Source: Smittium culicis
Lineage: Eukaryota > Kickxellomycota > Harpellomycetes > Harpellales > Legeriomycetaceae
Reading direction: 5' to 3'
DNA: 19,156 nt
Assembly (NCBI GenBank): GCA_001970855.1
Contig: LSSN01000085.1
Span: forward strand, 22,479-41,634
Shown here: in pieces, positions 10,577-18,960 of the stretch
Layout of the letters: each line of letters begins with the position of its first letter
Numbering within the stretch: position 1 is the stretch's first letter
Made by a program: the position numbers and the translations under genes
The notes under the pieces: generated by a model
The model's input: the letters and a program-made list of their open reading frames with translations, nothing else
Told to the model about the DNA's origin: nothing
The model's database searches: none

Positions 10577-10914
10577 GCAAATAGAGTTTCCAAGGAAAAA
10601 ATTTCTGCTTCCCCTAAGAATATCCTATATATTCAAACATTTACACCTTCAAAACTTGCATTAAAACATCCATCGGAATTAGATAAAGAGCCAAAACTTA
10701 ATAAATTTTTGAGATCACTGATCCGTACATTCTAGTGCATATACTATTCAGCTTATTGCTATCTCAAAAAAAACCTGTAGGCATTTTTATGAAGCTACTA
10801 AAGCTATTAACTATTCATACTATAAAAGATCCCATTATCACTAGTAGCCCATCAATAATTTTATATCATTATACTCCAGATGGTGAGACTACTAAATATC
10901 ACGATTTTAATTAA
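10577..10914 (+). pseudogene. Unrecognised ORF pair split by one frameshift
   Basis: Two overlapping plus-strand frames read like one protein. The first (10577-10735, 52 aa) has a hydrophilic stretch with KHPSELDKEPKLNKF. The second (10705-10914, 69 aa) continues with FEITDPYILVHILF and ends in TPDGETTKYHDFN. They meet at a five-T run (10706-10710), where a one-base indel would join them into about 112 aa. Neither has an ATG at its start, so upstream coding sequence may be lost or spliced in. An overlapping frame at 10533-10664 starts with ATG (43 aa) and competes with the first. No family is recognised. It may be a decayed gene or a sequencing error in a homopolymer. Confidence 0.3.
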
Positions 10915-11195
10915 ATTAATTAATTCTAAGCTTATTTTAAGCTAAATATCGTGAAATCGAAAATACTAAAAAATTCACATTGTATCTATACAAACATTAA
11001 TACTGTTTTTTATTTCTTTTTTTTTTATTTACGGACTTTTATTGGTACGATTTCTGTTTTTGGCTTAATATCTTATTATTAATAAATGAAATTTCGCCAG
11101 TCTAAATAATTACAACCATCAAGATTTATTATTAGAGCATTGCTTTATTCAAATAAAAAACGATAGAACAACTAAGCTATCACTATGAGTAATTA

Positions 11196-11260
11196 CAGTA
11201 AAACCTCTAATATGATAACACCCGAGATAGCAACTCTCAAAGATGGCAACTTTAAAATTG
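11196..11260 (+). mobile_element. Candidate terminal inverted repeat of a pogo/Tigger-like transposon or MITE
   Basis: The block starts CAGTAAAACCTCT just after TTA and continues with three spaced GATARCA-like units (near 11214, 11226 and 11242). From memory, CAGT-AAACCTCT followed by ATAACGACACC-type units is typical of pogo/Tigger-like DNA transposon ends, which insert at TA. No transposase is recognisable beside it. A matching opposite end is not clear: the best candidate, near 12545, matches only the outermost bases. Confidence 0.4.
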
Positions 11261-11498
11261 TTAAATTGAAAAAATATTCATTTATTGTTTGAAGTATACC
11301 CCGTTTTTATTAACCCTTTCCCATCTAGCGCTCTTTAAATAATTATATTTAATGATTCTTTTATTTTTTTTCAATCACGGAATTTTATTGATACGATTAA
11401 AAATAATAGAAAATACGCGGTAAATAAACTAAAAAAATATAAATTCGGTGCAAGGCATAAAAAAACTAATATTCTAATACTAATAAATTCCTCTGCGG

Positions 11499-11516
11499 GT
11501 CTACCGGCTGCGTACC
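11499..11516 (-). repeat. Dispersed GC-rich motif, copy B
   Basis: The minus strand reads GGTACGCAGCCGGTAGAC, identical to the motif at 8069-8089 except for a three-base TGC gap. It lies at the left edge of the GC-richer island. Opposite orientation of the two copies argues against a simple local duplication. Confidence 0.45.
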
Positions 11517-11929
11517 TAAAGGGAAATGGGATCAATCTACCATCCGAAAGATCCACCCAGGCATTGCTTCAAGTAGGCTGGATGACTGAAGTTACAATCA
11601 GTCATGGAATTGAGCTCGTTCCAACAAAATTGAGTTCATTGAGCTAATAATTAGAGCCTACATCTAACAGGATTAATAAAAAATAGGCTCCTACCCAAAC
11701 GTGGGAATAATCGACCTGGCTCTCCTACAATAAGCTACTAAACGGCTGAGTTCCGTAATGCTGTCGAACGCTGGACTTGTGCACGGGTAATGTCTCAGAC
11801 TGTGCTAAACGAATCAGTCCCTCCTGTTTCTAGATGGTCCTCTTCTTGAATCGCTGTTCTCCGAATCGCTGGGCGTTGCCTTCACTATCCCTGACCAAGG
11901 ATATTGCAACGCTGTGTGAAATTTTAGTA

Positions 11930-11953
11930 TAGTGCACTTATAAAAGTACACTA
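11930..11953. repeat. Inverted repeat, 10-bp arms with one mismatch
   Basis: TAGTGCACTT (11930-11939) and AAGTACACTA (11944-11953) form near-perfect arms around a four-base loop at the right edge of the GC-richer island. It could be an element boundary or a hairpin in a transcript. Confidence 0.5.
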
Positions 11954-12116
11954 CTTAAGCCCCTAAACCACGGCAAGTTATTTCACTCTTTGGAGATATT
12001 TAATGATTCGTTATGATTTATAAGCAAGATTATTATTTATTGTCATTTTAAAATATGCCAATATCTCTTAAGGCCTAGGAATTAAGGTATTTTTATAAAA
12101 TATAGCTGGAATTATT

Positions 12117-12140
12117 TGGTAGACCTAAAACAGTCTACCA
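12117..12140. repeat. Hairpin with perfect 8-bp arms
   Basis: TGGTAGAC and GTCTACCA pair exactly around an eight-base loop. The GGTAGAC core is shared with the dispersed motif copies, so it may be a fragment of the same repeat. Confidence 0.5.
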
Positions 12141-12963
12141 GAAGTGAAATGGTTAAAGCGATTTCATAAGCTAAAAAATTAAATTATCAAGTCTTATGTA
12201 AATTTTATTTGTAAATTGGCTATTTATATTCAAATAGTCTGGCCTATTATCGATTGCACTCTGATAAGGAAATTCGCAGTTATGTTAGTAAAATGGCTGT
12301 ATAATGAGCCAAAATATAATTTCTATCTTGCAACTATAACACTCAAATTGTCGAATTAATATGTAATTTTAAAAAAAAACTCAAGCTAACTATTATATTA
12401 AGAATTCTAGATTTTAGCTTTTTTTTTGTTGATTTGCTGCTAGTGCCTTCCAAGATATTTTTAGAATCAAAAAACTAAAATAGCAAATTTCACCTGATAG
12501 GGAATTTGGACCAAAATAGTGCAAAAATAACAGTTGATTACTCAGAGGTTTTAATTTAATTTCATTTTATATTTCATCATAACTAGTATTTAATTTTATA
12601 ACATTATCTTTTTCAAATAAAAAAATTAGAGTAAGCTTAAAATAAAGAAACTGTAGAAAAAGGCCAACTCGAGACGTTTACTGATAGTTTTGGTTATCAT
12701 TTAATTGAGATTATGTGCAAATAAGGGGCTGAGTTCCCTAAATCACAACAATGATACCTATTACCAACATCATATTATATCTAAAATATAAAAATGTACG
12801 ATTATTGATTTAAGATTTTCATTCATATTGTTGGTGAATTCCAGGGAACCTTTTGGATTTGCTCATTAGACGCCTGGATATTGACAGACAATATTTAACT
12901 CACCCTAAACAAAAACAAAAAAAAAAATTTTCTTCTTTTATTACTTCCATAATTTTCGGAGCC

Positions 12964-12971
12964 TATATAAA
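12964..12971 (+). promoter_or_regulatory. TATA-box-like sequence
   Basis: TATATAAA, followed by GGCGG, lies 13 bp before the ATG of the short ORF at 12984. That is too close for usual TATA-to-start spacing: initiation 25-30 bp downstream would fall inside the ORF and favour the ATG at 13223. It may be a chance match in AT-rich DNA. Confidence 0.25.
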
Positions 12972-12983
12972 GGCGGAAAGGTC

Positions 12984-13211
12984 ATGATATCTGGCTCCAA
13001 GATTTTTTTCACGCTTTTATTTCTTTTGATTAAAATTCTATTTTTTTTTCCTACCTGGCCAATCCCCGGTAGAGCAACCTATCCTATAGATAGCGCTTTT
13101 AAAAATAAAATTTTCAAACCTTATTCAAACAATAAAAATCCTCCAAGGACTAACGCCCCTTGCGCTTATTCAAACTATCTTCATTCCTATTTCTCTAGAG
13201 CCTCCACCTGA
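12984..13211 (+). CDS. Short ORF with apparent signal peptide, unknown function
   Basis: A complete 75-aa frame begins with MISGSK, then a strongly hydrophobic core (about residues 7-24, rich in Phe, Leu and Ile), then Pro-Gly-Arg-Ala. A signal peptidase site after Ala31 is plausible. The remaining 44 residues are basic, rich in Asn, Pro, Tyr and Lys, with a single Cys. It resembles a small secreted protein in layout only, and I recognise no family. It sits at the left of a GC-richer island surrounded by transposon debris, so it may be a chance frame or an element remnant. T-rich DNA readily makes Phe/Leu-rich segments by chance, which weakens the signal-peptide reading. Confidence 0.3.
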   Translation: MISGSKIFFTLLFLLIKILFFFPTWPIPGRATYPIDSAFKNKIFKPYSNNKNPPRTNAPCAYSNYLHSYFSRAST

Positions 13212-13222
13212 ACCAAGCCGCT

Positions 13223-13378
13223 ATGGATCTAAGGAATTTTTTGCCTTCCCACACCCCCTCCTCTCCGGGTGCAAACTACGAGGAGGATCAAAATCCGAAG
13301 ACCCCCCTACAGTTAGTATACTCTACGATACTATACATGGCCCGGGTACCGAAGCGGGGGGCCTACCTCATCTGGTAG
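13223..13378 (+). CDS. Short ORF in a GC-rich patch, unknown
   Basis: A 51-aa frame runs from ATG 13223 to TAG 13376-13378 through the most GC-rich patch of the window. It starts MDLRNFLPSHTPSSPG, has an acidic Asp/Glu/Asn section, then a basic part with MARVPKRGAYLIW. It begins 11 bp after the stop of the upstream secreted-type ORF. No family is recognised. The minus strand also has a short open stretch here, so coding is unproven and the patch may be a fragment of an inserted element. Confidence 0.25.
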   Translation: MDLRNFLPSHTPSSPGANYEEDQNPKTPLQLVYSTILYMARVPKRGAYLIW

Positions 13379-13789
13379 ATCCTCCGACAATATCTATGAT
13401 TTTCGTTTAATTCATCAGGCCGTTATACACTCTTTCTCAAAGCCAAATTCAGTAAAATTATACTCACGAAGTTTCATAATTTATATAATTAAGGTCAGTA
13501 AAGAATTTTTAGCTGTTTTTTTTTGGAATTCAAATAGCTTTGTATCAAGTTACTTGAGCTATTAAATATAAAGATTATCTCTTTATATAAGGAAACATCT
13601 CTGGATGAATACTATAAAGATTCTTGAATTCTTATCTTACCGAATTCTCCAAAGCTGTAATTTGAGAGAACGAGTGGTTTAATCAGGTAATTAGTCCTAC
13701 TTGAAACCTATAAAAGGTTGGATAAGTCTTATATTGATCTTTTAATGAATTAAAATGCACTGAAAGTCTGCATACTTCAGTATATGTGA
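13379..13789. other. AT-rich stretch without recognised features
   Basis: Base composition drops back to AT-rich just after the GC-rich patch. All six frames are broken by frequent stops. I see no gene, RNA or repeat here. Confidence 0.5.
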
Positions 13790-14026
13790 AAAGACTGGGA
13801 TAAAGCTCCTTTATTAAATATAAGTTTGAATAGAGCACTAAAGGATTTAAATAGCAAAATCACCTATATGGCTCTGGATAAAAAAAATGCAACTGCCGCT
13901 AATGATTGTCGAAGTCTCAAAGCAAATAAAATGTAATCGATTTATGGTAAAGTATTGAATAAAATTAATTATGGATTCAATATTGAAAAGAATGAGATCT
14001 CATATAAGCTCAATTATATATATTAG
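13790..14026 (+). pseudogene. Open frame interrupted by one stop, unrecognised
   Basis: One plus frame stays open for 48 codons (13790-13933), meets TAA at 13934, then continues in the same frame for 29 codons to TAG at 14024. The translation looks protein-like in composition, for example DWDKAPLLNISLNRALKDL and YGKVLNKINYGFNIEKNE. A further in-frame stop (TGA 13787) precedes it. No family is recognised. It may be a decayed gene or element fragment. Confidence 0.2.
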
Positions 14027-14663
14027 TTATTTATAAATGCTGACTATATACATTTTTAGGCATTTAGATACCTCAGGAACGTATTATTTTATTAGGTGAT
14101 TGATTTTTTTATTAGCTTATTAGCCACATTATTAATTAAGCATTCATCATTTATGGCGCTTAAAGATTATTATTTATCCGAGTTTTATAATTTAATATTT
14201 ATATTAATAAAAAAAAATTATTGCAAAGAATAGTTTATATAATAAAATGATGAAAAAGCGGAAATAAACTCCCTTGATAACGATTTAAAATTTCTTATTT
14301 TAATTTCCAATTCCAATTATACAATTTAGATATGGTTTCTTGAGTTTAGCAGGGATCTTTTCTTTTTTTATTCTTTTTTTTCTTTCAGTTATTCTGTCCA
14401 AGAAAATTTAAATTATTATAGCATAAATGTTATTTATTGGATAATAAACTGTTTATAATTTATTTTTAATATGGTTATATAAATTTTTAGAAAATATGTG
14501 AATAATATTTGATTGTATTATAGTAATTAATAGATTTGAAAACAATAAAAATAAGAGATTAATATTTTCCTCTGAAATCAAAGGTATAGAAAATCCTTTA
14601 GACATATACCATAATTTAAACAGACACAGATTCTTATCAATAGTCCTAAAATAAAGCATAAAT
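14027..14663. other. Very AT-rich stretch, no supported gene
   Basis: Open frames here (68 aa on minus at 14659-14453, and about 48 aa on plus over the same bases) are opposite-strand readings of one AT-rich block, without recognisable motifs. T and A tracts are frequent. Nothing else is supported. Confidence 0.4.
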
Positions 14664-14819
14664 GTGACGATGGAGCTGGAAAAAAAGGCTAAAAAAATAT
14701 TAAAGTAATATTACTATAGTTTATTTCATTATAAGCCTTAAAATACTCTGAGATTTAGAAATCTCAGTCTAGAAAGCCTTTTTTTCCCCATAAAAATGTG
14801 GTAGTTTTAAGCGCGTCAC
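14664..14819. mobile_element. MITE-like nested inverted repeat
   Basis: GGAAAAAAAGGCT (14678-14690) and AGCCTTTTTTTCC (14775-14787) are perfect 13-bp inverted arms. Outside them GTGACG (14664-14669) and CGTCAC (14814-14819) also match inversely, with unequal spacing. Inside are a 20-bp palindrome, CTGAGATTT and AAATCTCAG around AG (14748-14767), and the palindrome AGTAATATTACT (14704-14715). The size of about 156 bp and nested symmetry suit a small non-autonomous DNA transposon. No clear target-site duplication or second copy is seen. Confidence 0.4.
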
Positions 14820-15132
14820 TACCTTTATTTTCTAATAAGTATTTAATGTAGTGTATATAAAATATATTTATACAGAGTTTTGAAGCGTATTATTATGTTT
14901 TAGATAATGTTTATGAAAATTGAGAGAAAAAAAATTAAATTTTCTTAATTATTTTTTTTATTGTAAACTTTGTTTCAAGAATTTTTGTTTTAAAGGTTAT
15001 AATTTATTTAACGTTTTGGGTTTAAATCAAATTTTTAGCCTTTATAATTTATGAGCTTTAAGTTTTCTGTTTACTTTTTACTCTTTTTTTGATGCTATTT
15101 ATTTTTTTTATTTAAACTTAAGTCCTAATCAA
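14820..15132. other. AT-rich stretch without recognised features
   Basis: This is T-rich and A-rich DNA with long homopolymer tracts. No coding frame, RNA gene or repeat could be supported. Confidence 0.5.
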
Positions 15133-15433
15133 TTAAAAAAAGATAAAACTAACTAAAAAAAATGCTTTCACTAAAATTCGAGGGCGAGCTAAACATTCTC
15201 CATGTTCAGCTTTTAAATCATGTGTTTCTAGACATTTTGTTGTCTTTTCGAGATAACTAAGTTTCTCAGTGTCGTTTTCTTTTTATTTTGATTTCTTGAT
15301 AAATGATTGTCTTAAAACGGTTCTAATTTTCTTTGTATTCGAAAAATTTATAATAATTTACATATCTTTCATCTAAAATCGCTTTTATCTCTATTCGCTT
15401 TCCTTTGTAGTTTGAGAAGTTTAAAATTTTATA
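15133..15433 (-). pseudogene. Decayed minus-strand coding fragment, unrecognised
   Basis: On minus, one frame is open over 15433-15326 (36 codons), with GKRIEIKAILDERYVNYYKF. A second frame runs from 15357 to 15133 with one internal stop (15283-15285) and contains EKLSYLEKTTKCLETHDLKA then HGECLARPRILVKAF. Together they look like a protein broken by a frameshift and a stop. The IKAILDERYVNYYKFFEYK stretch faintly recalls the first strand of a chromodomain, as found at the end of some LTR-retrotransposon integrases, but the diagnostic tryptophans are absent. The identity is therefore open. Confidence 0.25.
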
Positions 15434-16018
15434 CTAAACTGATTTTTATTCTCCCTTTTAATTTTATTTGTCGTTCTTTCATTTCACTCAGTCGTAGATT
15501 CGCCCTACGACAAACATACCTACGATATATAATATAATTTTGATATTACCTAGTGCTGGTCTTGATAATCGTTAAACATCTTAACAGAGAACCTGAATTA
15601 ATATTTAAATTATTTACTCTGTCTACTAAATGTTAGTCAAACTTTCATATGACTTAAATAGATAAATTGAACTCTTTTTTGTATTCTGTTATAAAAAAAT
15701 AAGTATTTTTTTAGCTAAAAAGAATTTTCTTTAAAATTTTCAATCTCTAATTTGCTTCATATAATTCTTTTTTTCCCTCGGATTTAATTAGCATAAAAAA
15801 GCTAAATTAAAAAAATAAAAATTCTAATTATTTATAAAAAACATCTAGCTATTTACCGTATACATACCTTCTGTACATTGCTTCAAGATCATCGAATCAA
15901 CTTGTTCAAATAATTTTACTATCAATTTTAAGAACTTTAAACTCTGTGGAGATCAGGACATCTGAATACCTATATAAGCAAATATTTATACAAGAAAAAA
16001 ATTATATATTATCAATCA
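15434..16018. other. AT-rich stretch with one hairpin
   Basis: Apart from the hairpin at 15491-15511, this stretch shows only short broken frames. No gene is supported. It may include more of the decayed minus-strand coding sequence next to it, since a minus frame around 15435-15530 is open for some 30 codons. Confidence 0.4.
15491..15511. repeat. Hairpin with perfect 7-bp arms
   Basis: GTCGTAG and CTACGAC pair exactly around ATTCGCC. It is GC-richer than its surroundings. The function is unknown, and it may be a remnant of an element end. Confidence 0.45.
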
Positions 16019-17022
16019 ATGTATATTCGATTTGCTCTTGATTTTAATTCTATAATTAAAGTTCAACTAAGAGAAATCGTTAGTGGAGTCATATCTTACC
16101 AATCACTTGAGGATATCGATAAAAATCGGCGATATTTTCATTGAATTCTCGGTAATCAAATCTCAGGTTCCTTAATTTGAGGCTTCAATTTGCTCAATTC
16201 AGACAAATAGAATTTTAAATACATACTGATCTTTATTTAAAAAGATAAACCAATTCCAGATTCATTATTTCTAAAATATCCTATTTTGCAGCTTATAATA
16301 ATTTTTTAGGATGATAAAAATAAGTGATGGAGTTGAAACATCTAAAATAGACTTATAAAATCGAAAAGAGAAATCTGAAATTCTTGGATACCTAACTGAA
16401 CCAAAGGTCGAAAATTTATTCTCTCAAGACATAAGAATTGGAAACATCTGTGGACTCAATAAATTCAAGCTCAAAGAATAGTCTTTATAATATTTATCTC
16501 GCAGCTAAAGAATCTGGAGAATTGCAATTATATATAAATTAATCATTTTTGTAAATTTTTTATTGAAATCAATCTGAAGATAATTTCAAATCATATTTTT
16601 TCGGTTAACTAGGTTTGAAAAAAAAAAAATTAGCCTCTTTCTTATCCAAATAAATTTAACGTAACAAAATTACCTTATCAACTAAAAAAATCAAAGAAAT
16701 TTTATCCATCTACATCAAGATGAAGATCTTTCCTTAAGCAGTATATTAGTATTATGTACTAAAACAGAAAGACGAAATAATTAGACTTAGATTATAGAAA
16801 AATTGGTATTAAACGTATTCGAAATCAATACAAGGTTATGCATAAGATTTTATAAAATATTCTTACGAATTTCTTAAACGAACAAACAAACTTCTAAAAA
16901 AATTTCGTGACGCGATAGAAAGAAAATTTTACCTGATTATTCAATTAAAACCCAAATTAATTTCAAATGGTCTCAAAATAATTTCCAATTTATCTAAAGT
17001 CAATTCTAATCGCTTCAAATGA
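16019..17022 (+). pseudogene. Chain of decayed plus-strand reading frames, unrecognised
   Basis: Three blocks read like protein but are broken. The first frame starts at ATG 16019 (41 aa, with LREIVSGVISYQSLEDIDK). It continues in phase to 16309 through stops at 16142, 16178 and 16208 and others, with KDKPIPDSLFLKYPILQL near its end. The second, 16311-16481, has one internal TAA and contains SEILGYLTEPKVENLFSQD. The third, 16846-17022, is open for 58 codons with RTNKLLKKFRDAIERKFYL. I could not assign a family. Length and decay suit an old transposable element or dead gene next to the transposase fossil downstream. Confidence 0.25.
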
Positions 17023-17446
17023 ATCTCCATTTCCCCCTAAGTCATTGGAAATTTTTATATTGAAAAATATTAAATCTTGTAAAATATTATTGTATGTAAT
17101 CATATGAAAATGATAATGAAAATATTTATAATTTCATTTTAAACTTTATTTAACTATTAAAAATATCAAATACTAGAACAATTATTGAGGATATATATCA
17201 ACTAGAGCAGTGAAGGAGGGGAGGGGGCAGGAATTTTTTAATATTTTAAATATTTTTTGTATAAAATATAATTATATTAATAAAATAACTACAAGATACT
17301 ATTAATATTCACAAACACTCATTATTTAAATTAAATTTTAATAATTTTATTAATATGAAATATTTATAATTATTTAGAGCTTCAGATAAAATAATTTATT
17401 CTAAAAATATCATTCAAAATAAAAACTTCTAATATTTTTTAAATAA
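17023..17446. other. AT-rich 5' flank of the transposase fossil
   Basis: No gene is seen. A purine-rich patch at 17206-17231 starts CAGTGAAGGAGGGG and could be a Tc1/mariner-type terminus, which often begins CAGTG. No inverted match was found downstream of the transposase, so the element end is unproven. Confidence 0.35.
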
Positions 17447-18361
17447 ATGACGTATAAAACTATGAGCAATGATGAGAGAAATAGAATTATTTACAGTTAT
17501 AATCGTGGAAAATTGGTAAAGACATTTCTCAAAATCTCAAAATTAAAATTTGCACTATTTATAAAATAGTAAATGTACATCAAAATGTGTCAAGAATTGA
17601 TTATATTCTAAAAGGAATGTCAATAAAAAAGGAAACATAAATTATGGAAATTTTTATTTTAAACTGTCTTGATAAAGATTGTACTCTAAGATTGGAAGAG
17701 TTGAAAGAAAAATTAAAAGAAGACTTTGGAATAGAATCGTCTGAATTTACGATCCAAAGATGCTGCACATGATTTTTTTATGATATTAAAAAAATTAAAA
17801 TCGTACCAGAGAGAAGAAATGATAAGGAAAAAATTAACTTTTGGAAAGAATAAGCAAAAAAATTTTTTTGTTGATAAATAGGGATTTTCAGTATCTTTGA
17901 TATCTTTTTATGAAAGATCTAAAAGAGGAACGTCTCTAGCCGCTATTATCAGCATAACCCGATCACGAAATATTTCAGCTTGTTGCACAGTCGATAAAAA
18001 CGGGCATAAAATATTTAAGCCAATTAAAATAGCTTACAATTCGGATAGCTTCAAGTTATACATTCAAGAATTGATTTTTGATGTATAAAAAATCTTTTTA
18101 ATCCAGAAAATACTTGTAATGGATAATGTTGCTTTCCATAAAGCTTTAGCTGTAATAACATATATAGAAAATGCAAACTTTAAATTGCTAAATTTACCTC
18201 AATACTCGCCATTTTTAAACCCTATTGAAAATTGTTTTTTAAAACTTAAAAATTACTTCAGATATACAAAGCCTGAAAATGAATCTGATCTATTTGAAAA
18301 AATGAATCAAGGATTTGATAGTGTTCTAGGGAAGACTGCATCGGAAATTAAAATAATGTGA
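17447..18361 (+). pseudogene. Broken Tc1/mariner-IS630 type DDE transposase
   Basis: Such transposases cut and paste their element at TA sites. Homology runs through the whole 915 bp. The start at ATG 17447 has SNDERNRIIYSYNRGK. After a frameshift near 17505-17512 a helix-turn-helix follows (KDISQNLKIKICTIYKIVN), then a second DNA-binding part (CTLRLEELKEKLKEDFGIES and IQRC). After another shift near 17855-17870 the catalytic domain follows: FVDK with the first Asp at 17873, RSKRGTSLAAI, VMDNVAFHK with the second Asp at 18122, then LPQYSPFLNPIEN with the Glu at 18227. D2 to E has 34 residues between, the DD34E spacing of Tc1-like enzymes. Stops interrupt at 17638, 17770, 17851, 17879 and 18086. 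It cannot encode an active enzyme. The broken ends and missing clear terminal repeats mark an old copy. Confidence 0.9.
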
Positions 18362-18819
18362 TAAAATATTTGTCGAACAGATGAGAAATAATTGAACAAT
18401 CTTAATATCTTTTTATTAATTATTTAAATAATTTTTACTTAATTATTAAAAATTAGCTATTAGTTTTTAAATGATTTATTTAGTTAATAACAATAAAAAT
18501 TATAATATTTAGTCAATTAAATAATAAAAATCATAGTATAATAACAATTAATTAGTACCGATTAATTAAAAAAAATTTTTTATCAGTAATACACATTCTT
18601 AAATATTATAGTTTAGATTTATTATTATATAAAAAATAAGGCTAAAAAATATTTATAAATTAAATTTTATTTCAAAAAAATTTTATATTATCGAGGACTA
18701 AGATTTTTATTTAATATCCGATGTTGCATTCGAAGTTTTTGTTGTTTTTGTTGTTGTCGATTTCGTAGCTGTCAAAATTAATATTTATTCTATCGAATAT
18801 GAATGAGAATTAGTGATTC
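18362..18819. other. AT-rich 3' flank of the transposase fossil
   Basis: This stretch is extremely AT-rich with TTATTTAAATAA-like and TTAATTAA-like motifs. No gene, clear inverted terminal repeat or RNA was found. A short GTT/TTG-rich run is at about 18738-18760. Confidence 0.45.
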
Positions 18820-18960
18820 AAAAAAAAGTGAGAAATTAATGGTGGAAAACAAGAGATAAACAATTATATAAAAAATCGAGTTAAGCAAGGATAATAAAAA
18901 AAAGAGCTAAGCAAGGATATAAAAAAAGTGAGAAAATGAAGGGTGGTAAAAAAAAGAGAA
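18820..18960 (+). repeat. Degenerate nested direct repeats
   Basis: An A-run followed by GTGAGAAA and a GGTGG-containing stretch occurs at about 18820 and again at about 18921, spaced 100 bp. Between them GAGTTAAGCAAGGATA (18878) is repeated as GAGCTAAGCAAGGATA (18904), spaced 26 bp. The units have drifted from one another. They lead straight into the (AAT)n array. Confidence 0.6.

Larger units (their letters stand above)
11480..11990. other. GC-richer island, probably mobile-element derived
   Basis: This stretch is clearly less AT-rich than its flanks. It carries copy B of the dispersed motif on the minus strand (11499-11516) and a GATGACTGA/TCAGTCATG hairpin near 11580-11605. A minus frame at 11556-11371 starts MDLSDGRLIPFPFRYAAG, then turns hydrophobic and low-complexity. 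No frame gives a recognised protein, and I see no tRNA or rRNA signature. Confidence 0.35.
10915..12983. other. AT-rich gene-poor stretch with transposon-like remnants
   Basis: No intact gene is seen in these 2 kb. It holds the candidate transposon terminus (11196-11260), a GC-richer island (about 11480-11990), two hairpins and scattered short open frames. One such frame, at about 12311-12477 on plus, has no recognisable motif. AGAGGTTTTA at about 12545-12554 might be the degenerate opposite end of the element starting at 11196. Confidence 0.4.

Noticed and set aside
14706..14714. TAATATTAC, identical to the geminivirus/CRESS-DNA replication nonanucleotide
   Set aside because: A 9-mer this AT-rich is expected about once or twice by chance in 19 kb of such DNA. 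There is no proper stem directly around it and no Rep gene in the window.
16019..16210. Mitochondrial insertion (NUMT) with TGA read as tryptophan
   Set aside because: Two stops are TGA, but TAG and TAA also interrupt the frame and no mitochondrial protein is recognisable.
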